From: Verrucomicrobiota bacterium
GTDB taxonomy: Bacteria > Verrucomicrobiota > Verrucomicrobiia > Chthoniobacterales > UBA10450
Assembly: GCA_003219175.1 (NCBI GenBank)
Contig: QHPU01000125.1
Coordinates: forward strand, 1-35,320
Length of the DNA: 35,320 bases
Direction: 5' to 3'
Shown: piece after piece, positions 21,881-30,779 of the stretch
Layout: each line of letters opens with the position of its first letter
Numbering within the stretch: the first letter of the stretch is position 1
Notes under the pieces: model-generated
Databases searched by the model: none
Told to the model about the DNA's origin: nothing
The model's input: the letters and a program-made list of their open reading frames with translations, nothing else
Program-made: the position numbers and the translations under genes

Positions 21881-23554
21881 CTATTTTGCCACCGGAACCT
21901 CACCATTTTTGCCCAGGTACTCCCACTTCTGCAGCGCAATTGGAACGTTGCCATTCTTCCAGACGAAATCGTGAAAGATCCGAAGATTAAACTTGTCGCC
22001 TTGCTGTAGTCGCGCTTCAGCCAGTAATCGCGTGATCTGGAGCTTGCCGATCTGATAGGTTAACGCTTGCCCGGGACCGGTAGAAAAGGCGATCGCTTCC
22101 TGGCGCGCTGTTTGTCCATCCATTGGCACTTTTTGTTCGAGGTATTTAGCTGCCTCTTCTAACGAGAACTGGCCGAGGGCGAGTTTCACATCTACCTCAA
22201 CGCGTAGCGCACGCAGACGCATGAAATTGTAAATGATCTCGCGACTGTGCGGGCTGTCGTCGAACAAGCCGGCCTGCAACATCATCTCCTCGGCGTAAAA
22301 ACCAATTCCTTCGTTGGCCCCGGAGTCATAGTAATGCCGGCGGATCGGATCTTCGTGTTTCCAGGAAAGGCAGAGCTGAAAATAATGACCGGGAATTCCT
22401 TCGTGCACGATGATCGGCCGCGGGTCTTGCGCAGTAGCGCGCCAGAAATAACCAAGATTGCCTGAAGGTTGAGGCACATAACGCGTGCAATTCTCTTTCA
22501 GGCGAGAAGGAGAGGTGAAATCATCGTTTTCGCCGAAGCCCAGATTTTCCAGGTATTTCGGCATCGGCCGGAGGGTATAATGCTGCAACCAGCCAGGCAC
22601 GGTAAGAATACCGTGCTTCTCGAGGAACTCCCGAATCTGGAGTTCTTTCGCCGCCGCGTCCTTAATCCAGCTATCGGTATCTTTCGCTAGCTCAAGCGGT
22701 GGGACATTTTTGTTGCGCTCTTTCTCGTACGTTTCAAACGCAACCGCGCGATTCCATTCCTGCTGGCCCATTTCCAGAATTTGTTCGGGCGAGTAGGGAT
22801 AGAGCGCGACGTTTTTAAGAAAGAAGACGTAAGCATCGCGACCGAGGGCCGTTTCTTTTGGCGCCGACGCCAGCCGATCATTCAAGTTCGCGTGAAAATG
22901 TTCGAGCGCATCAGCCGCCCGATTCGTTGCCTCACTCAACTCCTTTTCACCGAGGGTTGTAGCGGGTCGCAATGATTCAGCCATTTTGCGCAGGCGCTCG
23001 CGCACGCCCTCGAGCGCTTCAATGGCCACGGTCACAAACGGTCTTGGTGCCTTGTCGAGATTCTCCGCCCCCTGTTGCAAGATTGACGGAACGTTCTCGA
23101 TGCGTGTGAGAATCTCGCGACTCCTGGCCTGATCGTAGGGTGCGGGAACTGTCAGTGCCTCCACAATCGGCGTGAGAGTTTGTTCGAGGTAAAAGTTCGG
23201 ATCCCGTTTCCAGCGCGGATTCACCTCCAATTCCCAATGCACTCGTGAGAGCGCCGAACCGATCAATCGATAATCAACCTGCTGCGGGATCGACCAACTG
23301 CTCGGATCGATCTTCTGGTAACGTGCGTCGAATTCCTTCAAGTCGCGAGTGCGTTTATCGATCCCGGCCGCCGACCAGTCACGCACACCGCCTGGACGCT
23401 CGAGCCGATTTACGTCGTCTGCGGTAAAGGGCGCGTAATTCTCTCGCCAAGTCCAAAAGTCGTTAGCAAGTTTGTCGAGCGCGTCGGTAGAAGACTGCGC
23501 TTGCCCCCGCATCGCACACGGGCAGAGAAAAAGAAGGATCAACCATTTTCGCAT
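21881..23554 (-). CDS. DUF885-family secreted putative metallopeptidase (paralogue 2)
   Basis: A second predicted zinc hydrolase of the DUF885 family. From the ATG at 23554 it has 557 residues with a signal peptide (MRKWLILLFLCPCAMRGQAQ). The signature HEGIPGH lies at 384-390 (PIIVHEGIPGHYFQL), and ANEGIGFYAEEMMLQAGLF at about 413-431 carries the second conserved Glu block. A start at 23593 would put 13 polar residues before the signal peptide and is less likely. It differs from the 10229-11986 paralogue in the helical N-terminal half. It follows the GH26-like gene on the same strand after 35 bp and may be co-transcribed with it. Substrate unknown. Confidence 0.88.
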   Translation of the reverse strand: MRKWLILLFLCPCAMRGQAQSSTDALDKLANDFWTWRENYAPFTADDVNRLERPGGVRDWSAAGIDKRTRDLKEFDARYQKIDPSSWSIPQQVDYRLIGSALSRVHWELEVNPRWKRDPNFYLEQTLTPIVEALTVPAPYDQARSREILTRIENVPSILQQGAENLDKAPRPFVTVAIEALEGVRERLRKMAESLRPATTLGEKELSEATNRAADALEHFHANLNDRLASAPKETALGRDAYVFFLKNVALYPYSPEQILEMGQQEWNRAVAFETYEKERNKNVPPLELAKDTDSWIKDAAAKELQIREFLEKHGILTVPGWLQHYTLRPMPKYLENLGFGENDDFTSPSRLKENCTRYVPQPSGNLGYFWRATAQDPRPIIVHEGIPGHYFQLCLSWKHEDPIRRHYYDSGANEGIGFYAEEMMLQAGLFDDSPHSREIIYNFMRLRALRVEVDVKLALGQFSLEEAAKYLEQKVPMDGQTARQEAIAFSTGPGQALTYQIGKLQITRLLAEARLQQGDKFNLRIFHDFVWKNGNVPIALQKWEYLGKNGEVPVAK

Positions 23555-23589
23555 CTTGCAGATCGATTTGTGGGAAACTTCTTTGCTTG

Positions 23590-24657
23590 TCAATTGTCGC
23601 CAGCGTTGTTGGCCATTGCCAACGGTTGAATCTTGTCGAAATGACGGGCCACTTCTTCGCGGAAAACCCGAGCCAGATTCGGATCATGCCAGATAATCAT
23701 GTCGGTATCGTTTTTCTTGTGATCATCGTTCTGCCAGCCTTCATTCCACCAGCAAAAGCCGAGGAGCGCTGGCCATTTCCCCGAGAAAATTTCGTCTAGC
23801 GCACCCCGCGCCCATTCCGCGGCGTTGCAATGTTTGTTGTGCAGGTCGCAACCAAACTCCGCAATGATAATCGGCTTGCCCGGTGCGATTTTGACCAATC
23901 GCGGGTATGCCTCACCCAGCTTGAAAGCGAAACTTTCTGTCCCGTCCCTGGTGCGCGGGGTCGTTGGACCGTAAACACTAAGCGCGACCCAATCGCAATA
24001 ATTCTCGCCGGGAAAATAGGTTTCGAACGCATTCCATTTTTGCTCCGGCTCATCGAACCAGTTCACGTGCCAGACCCATTGCACGTTGTCGGTACCTTCG
24101 TTGCGTATCAAGTCAACGATGTGGCGGTAAGCGGCAATATACTTCGCCGGCCCAGTCCTGGCTCCGCCATTCCAGGCGCCGTTCCAACTGAACCACTTCC
24201 CGTTTGGTTCCGTCCCCCATTCCACCAACAACGGTGTTCTGAAATCTCTCGCGCCACGTGCCCAACCACGGAGATCGGCATCAAATTTGCCCGCGATAAT
24301 TTTATCCAGCGAAAAAACTTTCTCGGCGTGATTCTGATCAACATCAGAACGCAACATTAGGCGCAGAAAAGGAATTTTCCCGAGCTGACGAATCGACGAA
24401 CAAATCCCTTCCGGAAAGTTTCGTGACTCAAACCAATTATCCGAAAAGTAAACCCAGGTCGTTTTCGCACCGACCGTTTTCTCGTACTGCTCGACATCCC
24501 GAGGTGAGAAATCATGCTCGGTCGGATCATGTGAATCGGTACCGACGCCGCCGAAATAGAATCCGTGATAAAGCTTTCCCGTCGGCGGTAGCGCGATCGG
24601 TGCGGCATGAACGAGCGCAACCGAAAAAAATATAATGATGGCGCACCGATATTCCAT
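23590..24657 (-). CDS. Secreted glycoside hydrolase, GH26-like (beta-mannanase type)
   Basis: A predicted exported (beta/alpha)8-barrel glycosidase of 355 residues from the ATG at 24657, with a signal peptide (MEYRCAIIIFFSVALVHAAP). Clan GH-A landmarks are visible: the acid/base glutamate E150 in LLVEWGTEPNGKWFSWNG, and the nucleophile candidate E267 in KPIIIAEFGCD, separated by about 117 residues as expected for GH26. Aromatic subsite residues are abundant (WVWHVNWFDEPE, GFCWWNEGW). Substrate (mannan, beta-1,3/1,4-glucan or another polymer) cannot be told from sequence. It is followed by the DUF885 gene on the same strand; a role in using external polysaccharide or peptide is inference. Confidence 0.78.
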   Translation of the reverse strand: MEYRCAIIIFFSVALVHAAPIALPPTGKLYHGFYFGGVGTDSHDPTEHDFSPRDVEQYEKTVGAKTTWVYFSDNWFESRNFPEGICSSIRQLGKIPFLRLMLRSDVDQNHAEKVFSLDKIIAGKFDADLRGWARGARDFRTPLLVEWGTEPNGKWFSWNGAWNGGARTGPAKYIAAYRHIVDLIRNEGTDNVQWVWHVNWFDEPEQKWNAFETYFPGENYCDWVALSVYGPTTPRTRDGTESFAFKLGEAYPRLVKIAPGKPIIIAEFGCDLHNKHCNAAEWARGALDEIFSGKWPALLGFCWWNEGWQNDDHKKNDTDMIIWHDPNLARVFREEVARHFDKIQPLAMANNAGDN

Positions 24658-24664
24658 CAGCGCA

Positions 24665-24690
24665 CTGTAGCGGCGGTTATGACCGCCGAA
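24665..24690. repeat. Copy of the TGTAGCGGCGGT hairpin element upstream of the GH26-like gene
   Basis: TGTAG is followed by CGGCGGT-TATG-ACCGCCG (a perfect 7-bp stem). A second part, GACCGCCGCTGCAGCCGGGGACCGCG (24706-24731), looks like a decayed continuation comparable to the double hairpin at 6553-6600. It begins 8 bp upstream of the GH26-like ATG. Confidence 0.7.
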
Positions 24691-24753
24691 AGGATCAATC
24701 AACGAGACCGCCGCTGCAGCCGGGGACCGCGTGGCTGGTCCTGCCTTTCCCTA

Positions 24754-25209
24754 TCAACTCGATGTCGCGTCGCGCAAGTGTTTGATCCGATCATGTACGC
24801 TCTTCACCTTTTCGTACTGGCGCGAAATGATTTCGCGGACCGGCCCGGTGAGATCCTCATCCTCCAGCGCTTCTTCGTATTCATGAACCGCCGAATCCTC
24901 CCCGCGCTCGCACTCCTCCAGAATGGCGTGATCATCGTGTTTGGCGATTGCGCCCTTAAGACTGATCCACGACCGATGGAGTGCACCAGCGGTGCTGCCG
25001 CTGTCCTCGGGTTTACTTTCGCCTAGTGTCACGGCTTCGCTTTGAAGTTCGCCGACAAAACGCGCACGCTGCAACGAACATTCGTTGAACAAAGATTTAA
25101 GTTCCGAATCTTCCACCGCCTCCGCCGCCTGACGAAAACCTTCCTGTCCGTCCTTCAGTGTCTCGATGAGATCGTTAATTGTCGATATCGTTTCCTTCTG
25201 TTGTGCCAT
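24754..25209 (-). CDS. PA2169/DUF2383-family four-helix-bundle protein
   Basis: The 151-residue product from the ATG at 25209 (MAQQKETISTINDLIETLKD) is an all-helical, ferritin-like DUF2383 protein. Such proteins often occur with stress or general-response genes; function is unknown. Conserved features are the LIETLKDGQEGFRQAAEAVED opening helix, the FNECSLQRARFVGELQ helix, the HRSWISLKGAIAKHDDHAILEECERGEDSAVHEYEEAL pair with possible metal-binding Glu and His residues, and a final helix with SRQYEKVKSVHDRIKHLRD. A start at 25224 is also possible but the family begins near the chosen Met. It is 96 bp upstream of the GH26-like gene on the same strand, with a repeat in between. Confidence 0.85.
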   Translation of the reverse strand: MAQQKETISTINDLIETLKDGQEGFRQAAEAVEDSELKSLFNECSLQRARFVGELQSEAVTLGESKPEDSGSTAGALHRSWISLKGAIAKHDDHAILEECERGEDSAVHEYEEALEDEDLTGPVREIISRQYEKVKSVHDRIKHLRDATSS

Positions 25210-25283
25210 ACTAATGTTTCGCACGCCGTTCGGGATTCGCGTTCATTTCTTGCCAAGTCGGATGGGAGTCCGTAGTTTTTTCC

Positions 25284-25730
25284 ATGAATACAAAAGGGAA
25301 AGACCTAACAAAGGAACCGCCGCGCAGTCCGAAAACGCGGGTGGGCGGCTACACCATTCTGGGGCGCACGATCGACAAATGCCGTGCGCTGCTTTGGGGG
25401 AATATCGGCGAATACCATTTTGATTGTCCGCTTGATAACATGCTGTTTGGGTTCAAGGGCGTTAAGGGCGACGACTTTAAGGCGTTCGTCGAAACCGGGG
25501 CCAACGATGAGGAGATTGCCAAGTGGCTCAATCACAACGGCATTCCGAAAGGCGAAAAAGAAAAGCAAGCCTGGAATGAGGAAGTGATGAAGGTAAATTT
25601 TTACCACAATCCGGAGAAACGCGAGTGGTACGTCGAGCAATTGAAACCGCTCGGTCTCGATCCAAAAACGACGCCATTGTTCGATTGGTTGGAGACTGAC
25701 GACAAAGTCAGCTACAAAAAAGCGGCGTAA
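25284..25730 (+). CDS. DUF5069 domain-containing protein
   Basis: The 148-residue product matches the DUF5069 pattern typical of Verrucomicrobia and Planctomycetes: KDLTKEPPRSPKTRVGGYTI near the N-terminus (6-25), RTIDKCRALLWG, EYHFDCPLDNMLFGFKGV, then ETGANDEEIAKWL and the NPEKREWYVEQLKPLGLDP C-terminal part. It is a small soluble protein of unknown function. The ATG at 25284 has no strong Shine-Dalgarno (GTAGTTTTTTCC precedes it). It is divergent from the DUF2383 gene, 74 bp apart. In the 147-bp gap downstream, the short GGGC-TCC-GCCC stem (25794-25804) followed by TCTTTT could be a weak terminator. Confidence 0.86.
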   Translation: MNTKGKDLTKEPPRSPKTRVGGYTILGRTIDKCRALLWGNIGEYHFDCPLDNMLFGFKGVKGDDFKAFVETGANDEEIAKWLNHNGIPKGEKEKQAWNEEVMKVNFYHNPEKREWYVEQLKPLGLDPKTTPLFDWLETDDKVSYKKAA

Positions 25731-25877
25731 CGTTCGCTAATAAACTGCAAAACTGGAGGGGGGCGCGCGCAGTCGTGCCTCTTCCTCCTTAGTGGGCTCC
25801 GCCCTCTTTTCTGAGTCATCCTGGCCGGAGCCCTGTACCCTCCACTTAGGCTTCGAAAAACGAATTCTCGTTGTCAC

Positions 25878-27542
25878 ATGGACATCTCACTGAAACCACA
25901 GCACTTGAATCGTTATCGCCAGATTGCGTGGCTATTAGCGAAATACGGTCGCTCAGATTTGGTGAAGCAAACGGGGTTGGAGAGCACTTTGGAAGCACAG
26001 CAACCAACGCCGCCGAAGCAAGCAGCTAAAGCGGACGAATTGGCGGCAGACTTGGAGTCACTTGGCCCAACTTTCGTGAAACTTGGACAATTACTGTCCA
26101 CCAGGGTGGAATTGCTCCCCCGCTCTTATCTCGACGCGCTTTCGCGTTTACAAGACGAAGTCGAGCCATTCGGTTTCGGCGAGGTCGAGAAGATTGTCAC
26201 CACGGAACTTGGCGTCAGAATATCGAAGGCATTTGTCGACTTCGAATCCGCACCAATGGCGTCGGCTTCGCTGGGACAGGTACATTTGGCGCGGTTGCGA
26301 GACGGCCGAGCCGTGGCCGTGAAAGTACAACGCCCGAATATTCGCGAGCAAATGGTGGAAGATCTCGATGCGCTGGCGGACATCGCGGAGTTTCTCGACA
26401 ATCATACCGAGTTCGGTCGGCGCTACGAGTTCACCCGCATGCTGGATGAGTTGCGAAAAAGTTTAATGCGCGAGCTCGATTATCGACAGGAAGGTCAGAA
26501 TCTCGCGGCTTTTCGAGAACAACTCAGGGATTTCCCGCACCTTATCGTCCCGGCACCCATCGCCGACTACAGTACTTCACGAGTGTTGACGATGGAATAT
26601 GTGCCGGGCACGAAAATCACGAAGATGAGTCCGCTGTCGCGGATGGAATTCGATGGTGAAATCCTTGCCGAAGAACTTTTTCGCGCCTATCTGAAACAGA
26701 TCCTGGTCGATGGATTTTTCCATGCTGATCCGCATCCGGGCAATGTTTTCATTACGCCCGATTATCGAATCGCCTTGCTTGATCTTGGAATGGTCGGGCG
26801 CATCATGCCGCGCTTACAGGAAGATTTGCTGCAATTGCTGATCGCGATTTCCGAAGGTGACGGCGAAGACGCATCGCAGATTGCGATAAAAATCGGGCAA
26901 CCCCGCCGCGAATTTGATCAAACGGAATTCACCCGCCGCATTTCCGAAATCGTGGCCCAGCAAAAGACGGCCACGGTCGAGGAAATGCAGGTGGGCCGGT
27001 TAGTTCTGGAAGTAACCCGATGCGCGGCCGAATCCCAGATCCGTGTGCCGCCTGAACTAACGATGCTTGGGAAGACTTTGCTCAATCTCGATCAGGTCGG
27101 ACGTGCACTGGCGCCGCAGTTCGACCCGAACGCAAGCATTCGGCGCAATACCGCGGAGATTTTGCGACAACGAGTCGTCAAAACCTTATCGCCCGGAAAC
27201 CTGTTCAGTGGCGTGCTGGAAGTAAGAGATTTGCTTCAACGCCTGCCGGCGCGTTTAAACCGTTTCTTCGATGCGCTGGCCAACAATGAATTCAAGGTCT
27301 CAGTGGACGCCATCGATGAGAGGACATTGATCGTCGGCTTTCAGAAGATTGCGAATCGCATCACTGTCGGCTTGATCATCGCCGCACTCATCGTTGGCGC
27401 GGCATTGCTCATGCGGGTCGAAACCAGTTTTCGAATCTGGGGTTACCCGGGCCTGGCGATCATCTTTTTCATCTGTGCGGCCGGGGCTGGAATTGTCCTA
27501 TTACTCAACATCTTGTTCTACGACAAATCGAAACACGATTGA
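25878..27542 (+). CDS. ubiB: ABC1/UbiB-family atypical kinase-like membrane protein
   Basis: UbiB/ABC1 proteins are atypical kinases or ATPases that support isoprenoid quinone biosynthesis. The 554-residue product has the family landmarks: KLGQ in LGPTFVKLGQLLSTR (63-76), the modified P-loop ASLGQVHLARL (130-140), the ATP-binding lysine K149 in AVAVKVQRP, DPHPGN at 284-289 (catalytic-loop equivalent), and the metal-binding DLG at 302-304 in LLDLGMVG. Two C-terminal transmembrane helices lie at about 503-521 and 525-547, the usual anchor. The ATG at 25878 has no visible Shine-Dalgarno. No quinone biosynthesis genes adjoin it, so a direct role in ubiquinone or menaquinone is inferred from family only, and the symbol is by homology. 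Confidence 0.9.
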   Translation: MDISLKPQHLNRYRQIAWLLAKYGRSDLVKQTGLESTLEAQQPTPPKQAAKADELAADLESLGPTFVKLGQLLSTRVELLPRSYLDALSRLQDEVEPFGFGEVEKIVTTELGVRISKAFVDFESAPMASASLGQVHLARLRDGRAVAVKVQRPNIREQMVEDLDALADIAEFLDNHTEFGRRYEFTRMLDELRKSLMRELDYRQEGQNLAAFREQLRDFPHLIVPAPIADYSTSRVLTMEYVPGTKITKMSPLSRMEFDGEILAEELFRAYLKQILVDGFFHADPHPGNVFITPDYRIALLDLGMVGRIMPRLQEDLLQLLIAISEGDGEDASQIAIKIGQPRREFDQTEFTRRISEIVAQQKTATVEEMQVGRLVLEVTRCAAESQIRVPPELTMLGKTLLNLDQVGRALAPQFDPNASIRRNTAEILRQRVVKTLSPGNLFSGVLEVRDLLQRLPARLNRFFDALANNEFKVSVDAIDERTLIVGFQKIANRITVGLIIAALIVGAALLMRVETSFRIWGYPGLAIIFFICAAGAGIVLLLNILFYDKSKHD

Positions 27543-27587
27543 GTTAGTTAGCCGTCGTCCCTAGCGCGCCACTCGCCTGCCGAGCCG

Positions 27588-27657
27588 TAGCTTACCTGAT
27601 CCCGTTGCGTAAGCTAAAAGATGTTATAGCTAGATCCCTCAGCTTTTGCTGGGGATG
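27588..27657. repeat. Two hairpins between convergent ubiB-like and permease genes
   Basis: TAGCTTAC (27588-27595) pairs with GTAAGCTA (27609-27616). A second hairpin, ATCCCTCAGC/GCTGGGGAT (27635-27657), followed by GACC, resembles one end of the B-type elements (gatccctc...gggatgac). These may terminate transcription from both sides or be repeat fragments. The rest of 27543-27682 holds nothing recognisable. Confidence 0.55.
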
Positions 27658-27682
27658 ACCAGAGCCGAAAATCCAAGCCGAT

Positions 27683-29287
27683 CTACGTCCTGATGATAGG
27701 CGGTGGCTCGTCCTCCGTTATTCCGGTATCGATGCCTTTTTGCAAGCGGCTGTGGCTGCTGCCGTAGAAGAAATAGATGGCGAGTCCGATGACGAGCCAG
27801 ACGACGAATCGCACCCAAGTCTCCAGCGGCAGACTGAACATGAGCGCGAAGCACATAATCACCCCAAGAATGGGGAAGAGCGGCACTAACGGGACTCGAA
27901 AGGGTCGGAGCCGGTCGGGATTGGTCCGCCGGAGGACAACGACCCCAAAACAAACCAGGATGAAGGCGAACAACGTTCCGATATTTGTGAGGTCGGAAAG
28001 TGAGCCGATGTCGGTTAACATGGCGACGCCGCCAACGATAATGCCGGTCCAAATGGTGGTGATGTACGGAGTGCGAAAGCGTGCGTGAATGCGGGCGAAA
28101 TATTGTGGCAGCAGTCCGTCACGTGCCATGGCCATGAAAATGCGAGGCTGCCCGAGTTGGAAAACAAGCAAGACTGAAGTCATACCTGCCAGCGCGCCGG
28201 CGCTAACGAGAGCTTGCGCCCAAGGTTTTGAAGCAAACGCCGTCGCTACCGCCGCTGAGTCGCCCAGATAGATAGTGTATTTCTTGATTCCGGTGAGAAC
28301 CCCCGACATCAAGACATAAAGAAGGGTGCAAATAAAAAGGCTGGCCATCATTCCGATGGGCAGGTCGCGTTGCGGATTTTTCGTCTCTTCGGCGGTAGTC
28401 GAAACGGCGTCGAACCCGATGTAAGCAAAAAAGACAATTGCGGCTCCGCTCATCACCCCACCAAATCCGTTTGGAACGAAAGGGTGCCAGTTGGTGGGAT
28501 TGACCATGAAAGAACCGAAAGCGATGAAGAAAACAACGACCGCAACCTTCGCAATGACGATAGTGGTATTAGCCCGGGCGCTCTCACGAATTCCGTAAAC
28601 CAAAAGAATAGTAACGAGAACGACAATGACGAGGGCGGGCAGATTCAGCGCAATGCTGTGGCCCGCTATCACCGGCAGCGTCGTCGACGAAAAATCCTTG
28701 AGAGCGTCGCCGCCAGTCTCAATGACAGTGCGGGCAGTCTGGTAGTCAGTTATCGTCCATAGGGGAAATTTTATTCCGAATAAGCTCCCGCATAATTTGA
28801 CGAAATATCCCGACCAGCCGACAGCGACCGCCATATTACCGACGGCGTATTCGAGGATGAGGTCCCAACCGATAATCCAGGCGACAATTTCACCAAGCGT
28901 GGCGTAAGAATAGGTATAGGCCGATCCTGAGACCGGAATCATCGCGGCAAGTTCGGCATAACAGAGAGCAGCAAAACCACAGGCAATCGCGGCCACGATA
29001 AACGAAAAGACAATGGCAGGACCCGCGCCGGCGCGACCAAAGGCGACATCGCTGTGACTTATCCAAGCCTGTACAAAATTAAGAAGCGGCGTCTTCCAAA
29101 TGGAGGCGGCTGCCTGCTCGCCCGCCGCGGCGGTGCCGGTAAGGCCGAAAATTCCGGTGCCGATAATAGCACCGATCCCCAGCGCGGTCAGGTCCAGCGC
29201 GCTGAGGGAACGCTTCAATTGGCGCTCGGGCGCCTGCGCTTCCCGCATTAACAGTTCTGGACTCTTGGTTCGAAAAAGTGTGCCCAT
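27683..29287 (-). CDS. APC-superfamily amino-acid permease (cationic amino-acid transporter type)
   Basis: This is an inner-membrane amino-acid transporter of the APC superfamily, closest in pattern to the CAT/YfnA group. The 534-residue product has 12-14 predicted transmembrane helices. Signature segments are LTALGIGAIIGTGIFGLTG in helix 1 (about 32-50), the unwound-helix substrate motif GTGIFGLTG, CYAELAAMIPVSGSAYTYSYATLGE (about 108-132), IVFFAYIGFDAVSTTAEETKNPQRDLP (about 280-306), and GQPRIFMAMARDGLLP. The long loop after helix 1 (about 52-92) and the C-terminal amphipathic tail are not distinctive. ATG at 29287; no strong Shine-Dalgarno. Substrate (arginine, lysine, branched-chain or other) is not determinable. 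Confidence 0.9.
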   Translation of the reverse strand: MGTLFRTKSPELLMREAQAPERQLKRSLSALDLTALGIGAIIGTGIFGLTGTAAAGEQAAASIWKTPLLNFVQAWISHSDVAFGRAGAGPAIVFSFIVAAIACGFAALCYAELAAMIPVSGSAYTYSYATLGEIVAWIIGWDLILEYAVGNMAVAVGWSGYFVKLCGSLFGIKFPLWTITDYQTARTVIETGGDALKDFSSTTLPVIAGHSIALNLPALVIVVLVTILLVYGIRESARANTTIVIAKVAVVVFFIAFGSFMVNPTNWHPFVPNGFGGVMSGAAIVFFAYIGFDAVSTTAEETKNPQRDLPIGMMASLFICTLLYVLMSGVLTGIKKYTIYLGDSAAVATAFASKPWAQALVSAGALAGMTSVLLVFQLGQPRIFMAMARDGLLPQYFARIHARFRTPYITTIWTGIIVGGVAMLTDIGSLSDLTNIGTLFAFILVCFGVVVLRRTNPDRLRPFRVPLVPLFPILGVIMCFALMFSLPLETWVRFVVWLVIGLAIYFFYGSSHSRLQKGIDTGITEDEPPPIIRT

Positions 29288-29395
29288 TCAGCTATTGCGT
29301 CGGCATTTGGGTTGCAAGCCGGCGGCATCGTCCACTTCGTAACCAAGTCGGTCAATGTTTAGTTTGCTGGCCTGCAATAAGCTACAACAGGGCCT

Positions 29396-29608
29396 GTGCC
29401 CGCCTCGTTCATAGTGAATTCTATCGCCGGCGTCGTCTTCAGCGCCTTCGGCTTCATCGTTTTCACTTACGGAAAACGGATGAAATATTGGACACCGATG
29501 CTTTGCGGCCTCGCCCTCATGTTGCTGCCACTCTTTGTGGCCGATCTCGCCCTCCTTATCAGCAGCGCGGTTCTGGGAACGGCCGCGATCGTTTTCCGTC
29601 ATAGCTAG
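29396..29608 (+). CDS. Small two-helix membrane protein, function unknown
   Basis: A 70-residue ORF starting with GTG at 29396. It encodes two hydrophobic segments: IVNSIAGVVFSAFGFIVFTY (about 6-25) and PMLCGLALMLLPLFV...LLISSAVLGTAAIVF (about 34-67), separated by the basic KRMKYW. Proteins of this layout ('..GFIAFSYGK...W.PM..GIALM.YPYFV') recur as small membrane proteins in Verrucomicrobia and other phyla; I know no function. It is divergent from the permease gene (108 bp apart) and 91 bp upstream of the DUF3667 gene. No good Shine-Dalgarno (CAACAGGGCC). Confidence 0.68.
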   Translation: MPASFIVNSIAGVVFSAFGFIVFTYGKRMKYWTPMLCGLALMLLPLFVADLALLISSAVLGTAAIVFRHS

Positions 29609-29699
29609 AGCGGCCAGCCGGCGACAAGATTTGGACTCGAATGTTGCGTGAGCGCATTCAGAGTCGACTCCCCTCTCAAACCTTCTACCTTCGTCTCAA

Positions 29700-30779
29700 A
29701 TGGACGACCAGTCCCGCATCGTGCTCGGCGAAGCAGGCGTGTCGGCGGCGCTGGAGCCGCCGCGGCGCCGTTTCTTCTCGCGCCGGCGCAAGGAACAACC
29801 GCCCCCCTTGCCGTACTGTGAGAATTGTGGGGCGCCGATGTCTGGACCTTTCTGCGCGAAATGCGGCCAACATGCGGTCGACTATCGCCGCTCTTTTGGC
29901 CGCGTTTTCGCCGATGTCCTCGATTCATTCCTGAATTGGGACTCCAAATTCACCATGTCGCTTTGGCTGTTGATGTCGCGGCCCTGGAAATTGACGATCG
30001 ATTTCCTATCGGGAAAGCGCGTCCGTCACATGCATCCACTGCGCCTCTATTTACTCGTCAGCATCGTGTTTTTCTTCGGCGTTCACGAGCTGGCGAAGCA
30101 GGCGAATCTTAATCCGAGAACACACCGCGATCTTACACCCGAGGAACGAGCGAAAGTGGATTCCAAACTCTCGAAACTTCCACCAGACATTCAAACCGAA
30201 GTCAAAAAAGATATCGACAAATCAGCCAAACCAAAATCTGAAAGCAAACCGACAGAAGATGACGGGGGCTTTCTGGAGGTCGGAACAGACAAGGATGACG
30301 CAAACGCGTCTCCTTTTGAGAAATGGCTAAGTCGGCGGGCTAAAGAAAAAATCGGGGAGCACGGAGTTAACGCTAAAGTTTTTTTTCTTGCCTTGGTGAG
30401 CAACCTGCCCGCGATGATGCTTTGCTGCATCCCGCTGTTCGCGTTCGTTTTAAAATTCCTCTACCTGTTCCGGCGTGTGTTGTACATCGATCACCTTATT
30501 TACGCGCTGCACATTCATGCCTTCGCTTATCTTGCGATCTTGTTAATTGGTTTTATCTCGGCCGGCTTGCGCCACGTGGCACCGGCCTTGAGCGGTTGGA
30601 TCATGGCCGCGCTAATTGTGACTGTGATCGTGCAGCTGCTTTTCTCCATCCGGCGCGTTTATCGGCAGGGATGGTTTATGAGCGTGTTCAAATTTCTGTT
30701 CGGCGGCGTCATCTATCTTATTGTTCTCTTCCTCGCTCTTGCCGGCACTGTTCTCGTCACGCTCGCACTGCCAGCCTAA
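29700..30779 (+). CDS. DUF3667-type membrane protein with N-terminal zinc ribbon
   Basis: The 359-residue product has a short zinc ribbon at about 40-57 (CENCGAPMSGPFCAKCGQ), followed by the DUF3667-like block RSFGRVFADVLDSFLNWDSKFTMSL then LWLLMSRPWKLTIDFLSGKR (about 64-105). The segment VRHMHPLRLYLLVSIVFFF holds the first membrane helix. A charged, probably non-membrane loop (about 135-215, rich in Lys, Asp and Glu) leads to four more helices. Function unknown. The ATG at 29700 is chosen; no strong Shine-Dalgarno is visible. Its stop codon overlaps the alaS stop by 3-4 bases in convergent orientation (30776-30779), so the two 3' ends are fully interlocked and no terminator fits between them. 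Confidence 0.82.
   Translation: MDDQSRIVLGEAGVSAALEPPRRRFFSRRRKEQPPPLPYCENCGAPMSGPFCAKCGQHAVDYRRSFGRVFADVLDSFLNWDSKFTMSLWLLMSRPWKLTIDFLSGKRVRHMHPLRLYLLVSIVFFFGVHELAKQANLNPRTHRDLTPEERAKVDSKLSKLPPDIQTEVKKDIDKSAKPKSESKPTEDDGGFLEVGTDKDDANASPFEKWLSRRAKEKIGEHGVNAKVFFLALVSNLPAMMLCCIPLFAFVLKFLYLFRRVLYIDHLIYALHIHAFAYLAILLIGFISAGLRHVAPALSGWIMAALIVTVIVQLLFSIRRVYRQGWFMSVFKFLFGGVIYLIVLFLALAGTVLVTLALPA

Noticed and set aside
25794-25810. GGGC-TCC-GCCC-TCTTTT as an intrinsic terminator after the DUF5069 gene
   Set aside because: The stem is only 4 bp and the T tract is interrupted. Mentioned in the gene entry but not called as a feature.
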